Below are positions 1 to 12,415 of a stretch of DNA of 64,000 nucleotides, piece by piece. A program made the position numbers and the translations under genes. Source of the DNA: Rhizophlyctis rosea (taxonomy: Eukaryota; Chytridiomycota; Chytridiomycetes; Rhizophlyctidales; Rhizophlyctidaceae). Location of the stretch: contig JADGJC010000025.1 of NCBI GenBank assembly GCA_027596075.1, positions 172,771-236,770 of the forward strand, given 5' to 3'. The notes under the pieces were generated by a model. It was not told the DNA's origin. It ran no database searches and saw nothing but the letters and a program-made list of their open reading frames with translations. Every line of letters starts with the position of its first letter. Positions within the stretch are counted from its first letter, which is position 1.

Positions 1-1400
1 GATATTTTCGTGATATTTCATTTGGTATGCATTGAACACCGCTCGCAAATGGTTTTCGGAACGGGAGGCAAGTATGTTGATGAACGTGCTTTCGTCCGTT
101 CCCATACGTCCCACACCCGCCCGGTACAAAGCTTCCACATCACCGTTGACATCGCCATAGGAGTTGGTTTCATCGCGCATTCCCTAGTGAGGAGATGGTG
201 GTTTTTGCATGAGTCAGCTAGTCCGCAACACTTTACATGACGAGTCCGCGTAACAACACATACCTGCAAAAGCGCGACCAAGATCTTCCTGAAATATTGG
301 CTCGTGTCCGATTTGACATCATTTTCAAGGTCCTTGCCAAATCTGCCGCGGTAAGCCTGCTTGATGGCCCAAATCTCGGCGTTCGTGCGGCCGGTGAGGA
401 TCTCGATGAGGGCATCTTCGTTGGTGCCGAGGCCGGCCTGATCATCAGGATACTGAGTATCAGAGTGTATATTTGTTTGACGAGTGTTCGTGCATTATTA
501 TGACGGTTTCCAGAGCAGTTTGACACAGCATTGGGGTTAGGAATTAGTCAGGAACACTTACGATGGCATCATGCAACTCGAGGGCATCCACATCAGGTAG
601 AGCCATGGCACATCTGGTCATGACGCGTTTGAAGTTGCCACTGGTTTCGCTTTCGAGGTCTTTGACAAGGTCACGCCCAAAGTTAGCTTTGTACGCCTGT
701 GCAATCTGTGGTGCTTGCATTGGAGTTCTTTTGCAGAGGACTTCAATCAGAGCCTTCTCGTCTGCATACGCCGATCGGTGTCAGCCCATCGGAAACAGGC
801 ATTGTCCTTGTCAATTGACAACTTACCGGTTCCAAAGCCCTTCATTGCCTTCCTCAACAACTCAGCATCCCTCTGCAACTCGGCAGGTGACATTTGTGGA
901 CCAGCCATTGCATAGAAGGATGCGGCTGTCATGGTGCCGTAGGGAGTTCCTCCGGGCGGTTGAGGGTAAGCGCCAGCACCGGGTGGAGCTCCCGGGTAAG
1001 CAGCATAACCCTGTGGTGGCGCGCCGTATGGAGCCTGCGCGGGAGCACCATACGGACCTTGCGGTGGTGGTGCTCCGTAAGGACTTTGTCCGAGTGGAGC
1101 TCCGTATGACTGCTGCGCGTAGGGTTGAGGAGGGCCAGGCGGTGGCGCGTATTGGTTGTGAGTCTGGTTTGGATATGAGCCAGGCGGTGGACCCTGAGGA
1201 GGTTGATACTGCCCATGCTGTTGGGGTGGGTAGGCACCACCGGGGGGAGCACCATAGGGTTGTTGACCAGGAGGAGGATATCCGCCGGGGGGTGGGTACT
1301 GCTGACCGGGAGGACCTGGAGGAGGCGCGTACTGACCATACTGTTGTTGCTGGGGATAGTAGGGCTGTTGCGGTTGTTGCTGACCAGGATAGAACGACAT
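1..1400 (-). CDS. Annexin with long Pro/Gly/Tyr-rich N-terminal tail (3' end off window)
   Basis: Calcium-dependent phospholipid-binding protein of the annexin A7/A11 type. Exon 1 (1400-827) encodes a tail of about 150 residues built from PYGAPP, YPPPGQQ and [12 protein letters not shown] repeats, then the first annexin helix (KAMKGFGT). Exon 2 (761-562) completes repeat 1 ([19 protein letters not shown]). Exon 3 (452-264) carries most of repeat 2 ([17 protein letters not shown]). Exon 4 begins at 183 and carries repeat 3 ([18 protein letters not shown]) before the window ends; repeat 4 is outside. The GxGT...D/E type II calcium sites are intact in repeats 2 and 3. All introns are GT-AG and 73-110 bp. 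The start at 1400 is the first in-frame ATG before the tail. The tail resembles low-complexity segments that drive condensate formation in human annexins A7 and A11; that role here is inference. Confidence 0.93.
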
Positions 1401-1790
1401 GGCTAAGTAGTATGAGCGCGTCAAGATGGACAAGGTACTATTGAATTTGGATTTTGGAGTGTAGATGACAGTGGGAAGATGAGCGCGTTGCTTTGAATAG
1501 AGTTGACAGTTGTTGACAGTTGTTGACAGTTGTTGACATTGGGGCGCTGCGCCTCGTTTGACCCCCTGCGTTCAATGGCTGTGTTTCCATCCAAATTGTT
1601 GTTGGCCCCTACAAAAGCGCGTCGCGTCGACTTCGCCACAAATTAGAATGTTCCCATTGTTTGTTGGGCTTTATTCCACAAAGTCAAACCTTCCATTTGC
1701 GCGCCAATCTTACATTGACAGATTACCCACACAAAAGCAGCTCTATATACAATAACACAGCACAACCAGCAACCACACCAAACACAATAT
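1401..1790. promoter_or_regulatory. Annexin upstream region with 10-bp tandem repeat
   Basis: This 390-bp gap lies between the annexin start (1400, minus) and the MED13 stop (1791, minus), so it holds the annexin promoter and MED13 3' sequence. No gene is visible. Its only clear structure is the four-copy 10-bp repeat at 1501-1540. Confidence 0.5.
1501..1540. repeat. Four tandem copies of a 10-bp unit (TGTTGACAGT)
   Basis: Units at 1501-1510 (first two bases differ), 1511-1520, 1521-1530 and 1531-1540 (ends ATT instead of AGT). The array sits about 100-140 bp upstream of the annexin start codon. It could be a microsatellite or a multimerised factor site. Confidence 0.9.
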
Positions 1791-4700
1791 TTACAAAAAC
1801 ATCTTCTCAACCAACCCCAACCCCTCCAACAACCCCTCAACACTACATCCAACCCCAAAAACCCTCAATCGCGCCAACACAACCGCAACATCCCACACAA
1901 TTTTCGCTCCACCCTCCTTCCCAACCCCCGCCGCACCTCCCCAACTCCCCGCATCCCTGCCCTTGATGCAATGATGCCAAATCAACTGTAATCTCCCCGC
2001 TTCCACAGCCCTGTTTGCTTTCGACCTCGACGCACCATCGCTATGCGCAATATGCACAGAAGCGATAGGTAAAGGCATCTCATCTTCCGGATCCCGATTG
2101 CCGAGGAGGGGTGTGCCGACGGATATGACCCATGATGTTGGGAGAGTGGTGTCGATTAGTGTGTCGTGAGTTGTGTTGGTGTCAGGTGGTGGTGGACCAC
2201 CCGTTGCGTCTGGTGTTGTGGGTACGACCGACGTGCCTTCGCCAGAGTTAATAAGCTGAAGAGCGTGTTCCATATCATAACTGCAAACCGAAACACAAGC
2301 CACATTATTCTTAGGCCCAGGTAACGGTGGCGGAGGTGCCGCACTACTCGAGTTTTGTCGCCGTATAGTCGGCGAAGGCGAAGGCGTCGCCCCGCCGCCT
2401 TCCGGTGTAAGATTCGACTCACTGGACGGCGTATCCGATGCCGTATACGACGCAATATCCTTCCATGCTAATACGCAGATAAAAGCCTTATTAGACACCC
2501 AAGCACCATTTCCGCGATTTACGTCCAAACAAAACACCTACCACACAACTCCTGCAACCTCATAACCCCAATCTTGACAACAACAACCTTCCAATCAAAA
2601 CACCTCAACCCAATAACATCCCTCAAACACTCCCAAACCCACCCAACAGCCTCCTCATCATCCGCCCCTTCCTGCCTAACCCTAACCTCCCTAACCTCAC
2701 CCCTATTATCCCAAATCCCACACACCGTACACACATTCCCAACAACATATGCCGCAATCAACAACTTCTCCTCATCCAAACTCAAAGATGGAACCCCAAC
2801 CCCCGTCCTCGTGAGCGAAAAGCGGGGTTGGGACGACGGCGTGGGTGCGATGATCCATGCCGGGGAGGTGAATGACGCAGATCCCGAGCTGGGACCTAAG
2901 CGTACTTGGATGCGGTTGTAGATGGAGAAGCAGAGTGATGGGGATGGCGCTGGGTCACGGATGAGGGTGTCGAGTGGGAGGATGTGTATTGTGAGCATGG
3001 TTTTCAGAGTGGGCACCGATAGGTATGTTGCGAGGGACAATTGGGTATAGATATGCGCCGCCAAATAATGATGCACAAAGTCCGCGGACCCCACCAGAGG
3101 AAACGCGTCAAAGATAATCAACAGGATATGACTATCCGGTTTTTGCACCAGGAACGAGCGAAGATCCGTTTCGGCTGCATGAAAAAAAAAGCTCAATTGG
3201 GGCCATTCCAGATCTGATCATAACCTGCTGCTGAATCCACTCACCCAAATCCGCCAATAAATCCCGACACTGCTCCAACGCCAATCCCGCCGTTCCCTCC
3301 GGATAAAACCGATCACCCAACCCCTTCCAACTTCCAAACCTCATCTCCTCCCACGCACACTTCATCTCCTCATTCCAACCCGCCACCAACCATTGCGCAC
3401 TCTGCGGCGCCACGCACATCACTTCAACATCTCTTGGTCCGCCCCATGGCTCTGTCTGGAGTTGTGGCCAAAATCTCAAGGCTACTGGGTCCATCGATGC
3501 TGCCTTGCCAAAGGAAGATTCCTGACGTACAAGAATCGGAGGTGGAGGTACTTCGGTCACAGCACTAGTGGATATATTGGATGCGCGGCGCTTCTTGCGA
3601 ACTTGGAACCGTGCTCCGTATTTGGATATTGCTTGGTCTGTCTCTAGAATGCAAACGGGTTTCAAAATCCGGATGAAGTCGCAAATCGTATTTTTTCACG
3701 AATCTTACCTTGCAATTCTCCAAGCGCTCTAATACTCATGGGACCCCTTACCGTCAAGGCAGCAGCTCCCTCGTCAGATCCAGCATATTCCACCGCACCA
3801 GAAAACACCTCCTTAACCGTGCTCCCAACAACGTTCAACACATCCGGAAGAGCTTCCGATTGCGTGTCATGAATGTCCAAATCAAGCCGGTCCCCGACGG
3901 CCGCCTCATGTGGACATTTCGACAGCTTTGAATCAAGTAAATGCCACAACGCCAACTCCAAAACGTTGAGGTCCCGCCGCCAGTCAGGAAACAGGGTTCC
4001 GAGCGGACACTCCTTTGCAGGCTTCCTGGTCGTCAAGCTGAAAGGATCTTCGGGGTCCGCCGGGGCCATCCATGCAAAGATCTGTTCCTCGGTGTCGACG
4101 ATTGGGAGCGTGGCAATCTCTTCGACGCCTTCCATCTGCGAAGGCCCAGCCTTCTGCTGCTCACTTTCTGAACTAGTGTCTGACATCTTGCTTTCCTCAT
4201 CCGAGCTTCCTGAAGAATCACTATCCACGCCTTGACTGTCACCCGGCATGTCCTCCCGCTTCCGTTTGCCGTATCGCCCCAACAATTCCGTCCACCCTGT
4301 CCCGTCCACGAGCATCACATCCAGCGCTTTCCACCGCGATGGAACCAGAGGACGACCCGGTGAAACATCACTACTACCACTGCTATCCGCATCGTCAGGA
4401 CCAACAATGACGCCAAAGGGGTCGGGCACTAGATCCTCGCTTCCCGGCACGTCATCATCCTGGGGTACAGATTCATCATCCATATCCATGCGGTTCGTCT
4501 GTACGCTGTCCATCATTGCAGGCGAGCCAGGACCTACCCCTCCCAAATCGTCATGAGCCATGGGACTATCTACTCCACCAGCTGTCCTAGGGGTCGGATG
4601 ATCGCGCGGTGTAGGATGGTCTCGAGGTGTAGGGTGGTCTCGCGGTGTTGGATGATCACGAGGCGTTGGGTGGTCCCACCCGGCTTTTGGCGTTGCGTGG

Positions 4701-6633
4701 TCAACAAAAATCGGCGATGTGTAGTCCCCCGGTGTGGCACCGGACGTAAAAACAGGTGAGTATGCGGCAGCGTACGGGCCAGGCGTCGTAGCGGCCGGAG
4801 AGGGGGCTGTAGGAAAATGTGAACCGGGGGAATGCGGATCTGAAGCTGCTGCTGTGGGAGCATTGCTGGCTGCGGGTTTTGAATCGAAAAAGCCCCAATC
4901 GTCATCTCCCACGTCGTCCATGCTGAAATCATCCAGATCATTCTTCGATCTGTTCCCACTACCGATGCCCGGGAACAGAAAATCATTCATATCATCGGTT
5001 TCTGTGGTGGCTTGGAAGGATGATTTCGTTGGCGAGCGAGCGGGTGCTGATTCCACCGACATTCTACGCATTCACTCTGTGATCAATATTCTGCAAAAAG
5101 CTTGGGGAAGCACAATCAGACACATACCTTCTATCCGGAATCGCTACAGCTCCGGGCTTTGCCTTTTCTTTTTTTGAGGTTTTGTTTACAGCCTCCTTCT
5201 TTTCCGCCGCCCGATCTTTGACCGCCTGCTCGGTTTCAATCGTCTTCTCTATGTCGCCACAAATGCTCAAAATGGCATCAGCGCGTCGATGTAGCAGTTG
5301 CAGCTTGAGATGGAGATCGTCCTCTTGATTAGATTGAAATACGCTTTCTCTCAGTATGGAGAGGCGAAAGTCCGTCAACGACGGCGGGCCGCCCGGTGGC
5401 GTTACTGGAACAGTGATCCAAGAAGCCCTCTCCAATTCACGGATGCCAGATGCTCGGCGGACGAGACCATCGTTGACCATAACGCCGTCCATGCTCATTC
5501 GTCGCATATTATTACCGGCCCCATGTGACGGTTCGACTGGAATAAATCGGTGATATTGGACGGACGTCAACCATGGGTGAATAATGAGATTGGTTGGGGT
5601 CAGTTGTATGCTGATACGTACGGAATACAATGGCCTGCAAGAGCTTTCAGTCCCCAGTCGCGCAAATATTTGGAAGCATGCCATCCACACCTCAGAGAAG
5701 GATCTGTGTCACATGCTTGGCCAGCAAATGAAAAGAGATCTCCGATACGAGTGCCCCCAATCTTCCGAAAGCCTCTGTACTATCGTGTTATAACTACCCG
5801 GATCATTCGAGCGCTTCCCATAAAAGAGTCTCACCTCTCCAATACATTGTTGATTGCGATCAAAAAGAGCTCAAATTCCAGGGCCGCTGCAGCTCGACCA
5901 ACCGTCTGCGCTGGATACGCTGTTTCTGCTCCAAATTCTCCAGACTCCAAATCTGATGGAAGACGGGCGATTGAGATTGTGCTTGAAAATGTTGACCACA
6001 CGATTGAGACTATACCTGCCAACCCTGCAATGTCCGCTTGCTTGCTTCCTTGATCGTCCAGATAAAAAATCCATAATTCTCGACAATGGTGTATAAATTC
6101 CGAACCCGGTTTCGAAACAAGGTCATCAGCAATTTGAGGCATCCAATCATCCAACACTTCACTAGAATCTCCTGTAGGTGCATACTCTTGAGGTGCACTG
6201 ACCGTTCCGCCCTCCCCGAAAACAGTCGGTAGTGGACGTGGGGACTCAACGGGCGAAACATCCAAGCTAGAACTCGCGCTGCCTGAAGGTGGCCGATGCT
6301 TCGGGAGGAATTTTGAATACAAAGCGGTTGGAGGTCCCTGAGGGAGCAGGCCAGAGAGCAGTGTCTCGTCACTGTACTCCGCCAGCCTCCACGTGCATAT
6401 GATTCCCTGCTGGATGAGCGACTCAAAGATTTGGTGGAACGGGTCTTCTTCGGGCAGAGGCAGGACCGGCTGGTTGAACAGGTGATAATATCGATACCAG
6501 CGGACTTTGGATACGGTGCTCTGTTTGAGATGGAAGTGAGATTCAAGCTACCACAGTAACTGCGCGCACACAAAGTGTTTACAATAGCGAAAATGTTTGT
6601 CACCGCCGAGTCATCCAACACCAAGCGAGACAT
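1791..6633 (-). CDS. MED13: Mediator complex subunit 13 (CDK8 kinase module)
   Basis: Scaffold of the CDK8 kinase module of Mediator, a nuclear transcription co-regulator (yeast Srb9/Ssn2). Nine exons can be joined in frame: 6633-6583, 6520-6016, 5952-5835, 5774-5691, 5634-5128, 5063-3709, 3643-3245, 3174-2542 and 2467-1791. They sum to 4329 nt, or 1442 aa. The N-terminal domain shows TNIFAI, then VRWYRYYHLF, CTWR, ELWIFYLDD and ISIQL, in family order. The middle is acidic with DDDWGFFD and five DHPTPR repeats. The C-terminal domain shows ISKYGARFQVRKKRR, GGPRDVEVMCVAP, VQKPDSHILLIIFDAF and MLTIHILPL. Intron 1 is 62 bp. The extreme C-terminus after about 2050 is less typical of the family. 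It is shorter than human MED13 (about 2170 aa) and close to yeast (about 1420). Confidence 0.93.
4586..4675 (-). repeat. 18-bp tandem repeat encoding five DHPTPR hexapeptides in MED13
   Basis: Five consecutive 18-bp units within MED13 exon 6. Synonymous positions differ between units, so the peptide repeat is conserved better than the DNA. It lies in the disordered linker after the DDDWGFFD motif. Each unit holds a T-P-R, a potential proline-directed phosphosite. Confidence 0.92.
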
Positions 6634-7093
6634 ATCGGAAAACGGACTGAAGCATGAGCGTGCGAAAATTGGTACCTAGAAATCAAAAAGGACCCAAGCG
6701 TTCGAATTCCGGCAGCAATCGCAGTATGAGTTGGGGGCCATCTGTGTGCACGCGGCAGTAATTGTGACGATCTCGCTGTGAGTTTGGCGCTCGAACGCTA
6801 AAAGCTGTCTGTAGTTAGATATTAATAAGACGACCGATGAGCTGTAGGATTCAAAAACAGCCGGACCAGGACGAGACGCGTTGCCGCTGGGAATGGCGTT
6901 CCATGGTGAGACCCAACTGACCCAGGTGAGTAGGCCTACCTACCCACAACCCACCGCACACCGATGAGCAACAACTACACCATCGTCAAAATTTTGAAGA
7001 ATCCTGATTTGTCGACCTCTCAAGTTGGCTCATTTACAATGAGGAAACATTCGCAAGCTATATTTGACAATCTTTGGAGCATAAACTTTCAGA
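6634..7093. other. Intergenic: MED13 upstream region
   Basis: A 460-bp gap between the MED13 start (minus) and the stop of the next minus-strand gene. I see no gene, tRNA or strong repeat in it. It should contain the MED13 promoter. Confidence 0.5.
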
Positions 7094-8271
7094 CTATTCA
7101 CTATCGCTATCATGCGAATCCGTCTCATCCTTCCCGCTATCTACATCCATAGCATATTCAGGGTCACTACTGACGAACAACAGCGATGACTCCAATGAAA
7201 CTGGGACTTCCGTTGTTGTTGTTGTGGTGGTGGTGGTGGTGGATGATCTCGGGTAAATAGGATGTAAGGTGCAACGCCGGATACTTCCTTCCATGCGGAA
7301 AAGGTGTTGCTGGAGTTGTGATCGCATTTTGCCCTCCAATGGTGCAAATACGTCATGCAGGGATGTCGTCGGGCTGATGTCGATGCATGCCGTGACAAAC
7401 CAAGAGCATCACCGCAAAATCAATTCCAGATTTGGGTCGTTCTCGGCTCCTGATAGTTGGATGGGCTGCCCGCTGCTGTAACTCCGTCCCAAATCATCGA
7501 TCACAAAAAATTGCCAGCTGTCCGCATTCGTCAAATCCACAAACACAGGCCGAGATTTCCCTTGCTTTTGCCTAACTCTTAGCACCGCACCACCCGATCC
7601 CACAGCTTGCACCCACCCATCAGCCGGCCAGTTCGACTTGGCCTTCACTGCACACATGAGCCCATCTATATGTGTCTGCTTCAACTTCTCAGTGTTCACA
7701 TGACCGAGCAAGTAATCCACGCGCCCCCGGACGCCAGGATATTTGAGGGAAGCCTCCGGAAAAGCCTGCATGGCTTTGCCAACGGAAGTAGGATCTTTAA
7801 AAGGCTGCGCTGAAGTCCACCCACTGCATATGTCCAAAGCTTCACCCAGGATCGCATCAATGAAGGCCCTTCGACCTTGCTCAGAAGCTCTAAACCAAAC
7901 TCGGTGCAGGCGACCCAGTTGAAACTTCAGTTGATCAGATGGAGGCTTTGCGGGAAAATCTGACGGGTCTGGGAGCGTAATGGTGGGGATTTGAGTATGC
8001 CGGTATGTTGCACTGTTTGAAATGTCAAGGTTCAGAATGTTTTTCAAATCTGTTTCTGTGAGGTTCTTGAAGGTTTTTGCCTGTAACGAGCTGCACGTTA
8101 AGTTCATGGTCGAACAAGAAGGGTGGCGAACAAGTCCACCTTGCGGACTTCCAAAGCTTTGGAAGCAGCGTTCAAGAGAGTTTCAAGTTGAGTTTCTATA
8201 GAGGAACTTTTCCGCAGCATATCCACAGCATCAGGTTCGGTCACTAATTGCTGGAGGCCCAGGGAAGTCAT
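7094..8271 (-). CDS. Hypothetical protein with a PD-(D/E)XK-nuclease-like segment
   Basis: Three exons, 8271-8140, 8080-7413 and 7373-7094, join in frame to 359 aa. No assured family. The middle third reads like the restriction-endonuclease-like module found in many fungal Crinkler-related and hypothetical proteins: GRVDYLLGH (core strand with Asp), then LMCAVKAKSNWP (the E-x-K strand), GWVQAVGSGGAVLRVRQK (the Q helix) and PVFVDLTNADSWQFF. The usual glutamate of E-x-K is a lysine here (KAK), so catalysis is doubtful. The C-terminus has a run of about ten threonines encoded by ACC/ACA triplets (about 7205-7245) and an acidic Asp/Ser tail. The fold assignment is from memory of motif spacing, not a search. 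Confidence 0.6.
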
Positions 8272-8816
8272 TGTTGTGCCAGATACAGGTTATGGGTGCA
8301 GTCAGGATGGTAATGGGCTGAGAAAAATAGTTGGCCAGGGACTGCGTGCACATGCTAAAAAATGGTCGAATCGTTGAAAGTCAAATTGGGGGCTCAAATT
8401 TCAATGCTCAACAAATCATGTGACTTGATTTTGGGATAATGATACCTACATAACACATAAAGTCACGCGTGTCAAAGGGTAGTGTAATGAGTATGAGCAA
8501 GCAATTGGTAATCCAAGTTGCTGCACCACCTTCTTTCTTGCTGCCGTCCTGTGCGCTGCCCTCAACTCGCTCAACCTAGCTCAACTCGCTCAAAGCCATA
8601 CTCATCCATTCAAGACGTTCAAATCTCTCTCAGCTCATTACAGCGCGCCCATTGTGCAACTGCCAGAATAGAAGGCAGGTGTTTGTTCTCCGCATGGGCA
8701 TTTGACTATGTCACCAGGTTGACCCTTTCCCCTTGCCATTTTGGCTGCTCACATCATAGTTTGCAAGTTTTGCAACAATTCGCTATACCGAACGCACTGC
8801 ATATTTACGGTCGAGG
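8272..8816. other. Divergent intergenic region between PD-(D/E)XK-like gene and vinculin
   Basis: A 545-bp gap that should hold both promoters. The only structure noticed is a 14-bp direct repeat, CTCAACTCGCTCAA, at 8561-8574 and 8580-8593. No gene is supported. Confidence 0.5.
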
Positions 8817-11800
8817 ATGCACACTGTTACGTCAAAGGCAGTTCTCACTCCACTGGCCGATGCGGTAACATCCCTCATCGTCACAGTCAGTGATGCCGAG
8901 ACGGAAGGGACACCCATGCCAGATCTGTAAGCTACTACTGCACTTGACACAGCGCACACCGGCATATTCAGGGTGCAACTCATCGCATATTTTCCCAGCT
9001 CGGCTTTGGCACAGGCTGTTGACGCCCAAATCACCAACTTAGTGGATATTGCGAAGCAAATTGCTCAACAACCGAACGCTGACGACATCTTGAGAAAGGA
9101 AGTCCCTGAAGCTTGTGGTGATGGTAAGCCTTGCATTTGCATGATACTTGACTTTGTTGATACTTATCAATTGAGTTAGTGACCAAATCATCACATCTAC
9201 TGGTATCCTCCTGCAGCGACACACTTCTTTCCGACCGATACTCACCAAAAGGACGGAACGATCTGCTTGAAGCAGTCAAAGGCATCCTGACTGGCACCAC
9301 AAAGTTACTAAATGTAGTTGATGATGCTGATGTGCGACGGATTCTTGCATGCTGCAAAACCGTCGAAGGGCATCTTGCGAACATCGAGTTGTATGGAGCA
9401 CCACCGACCACCCCATCATCTTCGCCAGCAGAAGCGCAAAAACAATACATATCCACCATCGGTCAAGGATCCCAGGCCATTGTCACATTGGCCCAATTGA
9501 CCACCAAGCGCGTCAATGAGCTGGTGTATGCCGCGCTGCAGACACGTCTGCAAGCAGCCATTGCAGTGTTGACGAAGGAGAGTCCTTTACTGATAACAGC
9601 GTGCAAGGCGGCATTGGTCAATCCCAGCAGCGAAAGTGCGAGAAGTCTTCGAAATGGAGTGTGCCAACGACTTGCTCTCACTTGCAAAGAAATCGCAATT
9701 GTCGTTACCTTCACTACGGAAGAGGAAGCGGTGGCTCTACATGTAAGACCTGCAAATATTTGTGCATGGTTTCCAACCATTTTCTCATTATTTATACTTC
9801 CCTCATTGCAATATCAGAACATAAGAGATGTCGGCAAAATGCAAAGACTCATGAATACAGAGATGTCATCAAAACTCATGGCTGCAGCACAATCGGGATC
9901 ATCTGAACAGGTAACGGCGGTTTTGAAAGAGGAGGATGCAGCTATGGATATCATCCTTACGTATGCTAGAGGTAAGGATTGTGGTCTGCCGCACTGCAAA
10001 GGGCATTTTTGTCATGCACATAAAATTGATACCTTCACCAGATGCCCTATCGGTCTTGACGGATCCCAAGCAGAAAACTGAGATCAACGGGCTCGTGGAG
10101 GACATCGCCACCGCACGAGTAGAAGTGAATCGAAACTCACTAGAGGCACACCTCGACGCACGACGGCAAACTCTTCTACTAGACGCACATGAACTTCTTG
10201 TCAGACGCACCTCAGTTCTCGAAACTGGCATCAACCGCGCAATCGTAGGGGACGTAACAACTGCTTTCAGCTCTTTATCATCCACCACCAACCCAGCAAC
10301 GGCGTTGGGCCGTCTACATGCCGCAACTTCCGCCCCAACACCAAACAAAGAGCAAGTCGCGGAAGCTGTGAAGCAATTCGCAGGCTTGTCCAAACAACTC
10401 ACGACCCTGGCGACTATGGCAATCGAGTCAATAGCTGATGAAAGTCCTGCACTTGCCCATGACATACAAATGCGTCGAGACAGGGTTGAACAGCTTGCGG
10501 CCGCGGTGGAGGCCGCTGCTCAGCTGGTTGCTGCCGGAGGAGGGAAAGACGCAGTGGCAATGGAGTACTACAAAGGTGTCATGTCTGCTTATGTTGAATA
10601 TGTGAAGGATTTGGAGAAGGTCATGATTGGACAGGAAGGTGTATTCAAGGCGCATGAATTGGTTTCGGGAACACGTGAGTAGCGTCATCTTCGATATCTC
10701 ATGACTTTACACATCTTGACATGAGTGTCAATTAGAAAATGCCATCGAGCAGCACATGGTAGCGCTCGAGTCAGCTACCGCAGCAGGCGACATTGAGGCA
10801 ACCAGGCGCGAAGCTGCCCACCTGGCGGCAGCTGCAAACAACTTTGTCGCTGTCGCGAGGCGGGAGCTGGAGAATACTGGTGACACGGCGTACAAAAGCG
10901 AGCTTCAGACCAGGATTTTCCAAGTTGAGATGGGTACGGACTGCTGCAATCTGTCTTCCTTGGCTCTTGGTCGTGCTCAAGAGATCTAATTGAAATATTC
11001 CAATGAAATTTCTCAGAACTTCCCAATATCCTACGATCCGCAATGATGGTCTCACATACCACCGATTCAGCTGCCATCACCGCAGGATCTAACTTATTTG
11101 CATCCATACGCGGGCTCACCGACACCCTCGCGGCTTTGGGAGATGTGATGAAGATAAACAGAGATGCTCCACCTGATGTTTTGGCTGTTCCGTCCAGACC
11201 CGCAACTCCCCCTCCCGACGAAGAAGAGATCGAGATTATTGATGCGGCGGAAGGCACGGTGAAGGGTGTTGAGCCTGTCATATTAGCGCAAGCGGGAGGG
11301 CTGGAAGTGGTTGGTGTGGCCGTCGGCGGAGGCGGTGACAGTCCTGAAGGACAAGATCAACTTGGTGCATCACTTGGGCAACCACAAGGCCCGGAAGGCC
11401 GACCGCGGGCAAGCGTGGTGTCTACGAGATCTCGTCGCGCCAGTGTTTTGTCAAATAGGTCCGGCAACAGATCGCGCCGTGCGAGTGTCCTTTCAAATGC
11501 CCCACCTCCGCCGGGGATGGTGATTGACCACCAGTTGGAACAACTGGCGGAGAAGTTTGAAGATGCAGTCATCATCGACGATGCCGCGCCCGTAATGCTG
11601 ACGGAGGCAGAAGCGAAAGCCGATCCGATCAAAGTAAGGACTTCGTTGAAACATCAGCTCACTCCACTTAGCAACCGGACTAAGACTTGAAATTCATTCC
11701 CAACTATCACAGGCCGCCGGTCAAGAACTGAAAGTCGAAACTGCAAACTGGAGCTCAGACGAAAACCCCATCATAACTACCGCAACTCACCTATCAACCC

Positions 11801-12231
11801 ATCTCCTCTCCCTCTCAGAATACCACACCTCCCTCCGCCATTCAGCAACCCCCGCAAACAAAAAATCCTTCATCTCAACCGCCCAACAAATCACCTCGGA
11901 ATCACTCACATTCACCAAAACCGTCCGCCAACTCGCCTCCGTCTGCACCGACAAACGCCTGCGAAAAACCCTCCTCCTCCACTTGGAGCGCATCGAGAGT
12001 TTAGGACAGCAGCTGAAAATCGTGGCGGCGGTCAAGGCTGCTAATCCGGGGGATAGGGACCAGGATGCGCAGTTGGTGGGGTGTGCGACGAATTTGATGA
12101 AGGCTACGAAAGCGTGTTTGAGGGATTGTGAGAGTGCTAGTTTGAGAGTTGAGGAGGGGAAGGGGGGGAATGTGAGGTTTAGGAGGCAGATTTATAGGTT
12201 TAAGATGTATGGGAGTGGGGAGGGACGGTGA
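8817..12231 (+). CDS. VCL: Vinculin (actin-membrane adhesion linker)
   Basis: Full-length vinculin. Eight exons join in frame: 8817-8926, 8999-9123, 9180-9742, 9818-9971, 10042-10674, 10736-10933, 11017-11633 and 11713-12231. They sum to 2919 nt, or 972 aa (human about 1066). The head starts MHTVTSKAVLTPLADAVTSL and continues GTPMPDLSALAQAVDAQITN, then LLEAVKGILTGTTKLLNVVD and DADVRRILACCKTVEGHLAN, matching vinculin D1. A later head segment, FVAVARRELENT, matches the D4 region. The linker has PATPPPDEEEIEIID, two RRASVLSN copies and APPPPG. The tail is clear: TVRQLASVCTDKRLRKTLLL, LKIVAAVKAA, then CLRDCESASLRVEE and a basic Arg/Lys end. By family knowledge the head binds talin-like helices and the tail binds actin and acidic lipid. 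Presence in a fungus is consistent with partial retention of adhesome genes in early lineages. Confidence 0.95.
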
Positions 12232-12415
12232 GCGGTAGGTGAGGTAGGCATAAGAGTTAGTGTTTTGTAGTAGTAGAGTTTCAAGGTTTGAAATTGTGGT
12301 TTCGTAGTGATGCCTTGTTAATTTGGCGGCATCAGAAAAGCAAAACACAGGAGCACGTTATTGATCTGTGTATACAAGATGGCAAAAGGAAGCTATCTAC
12401 ATTTATATCGTACAA

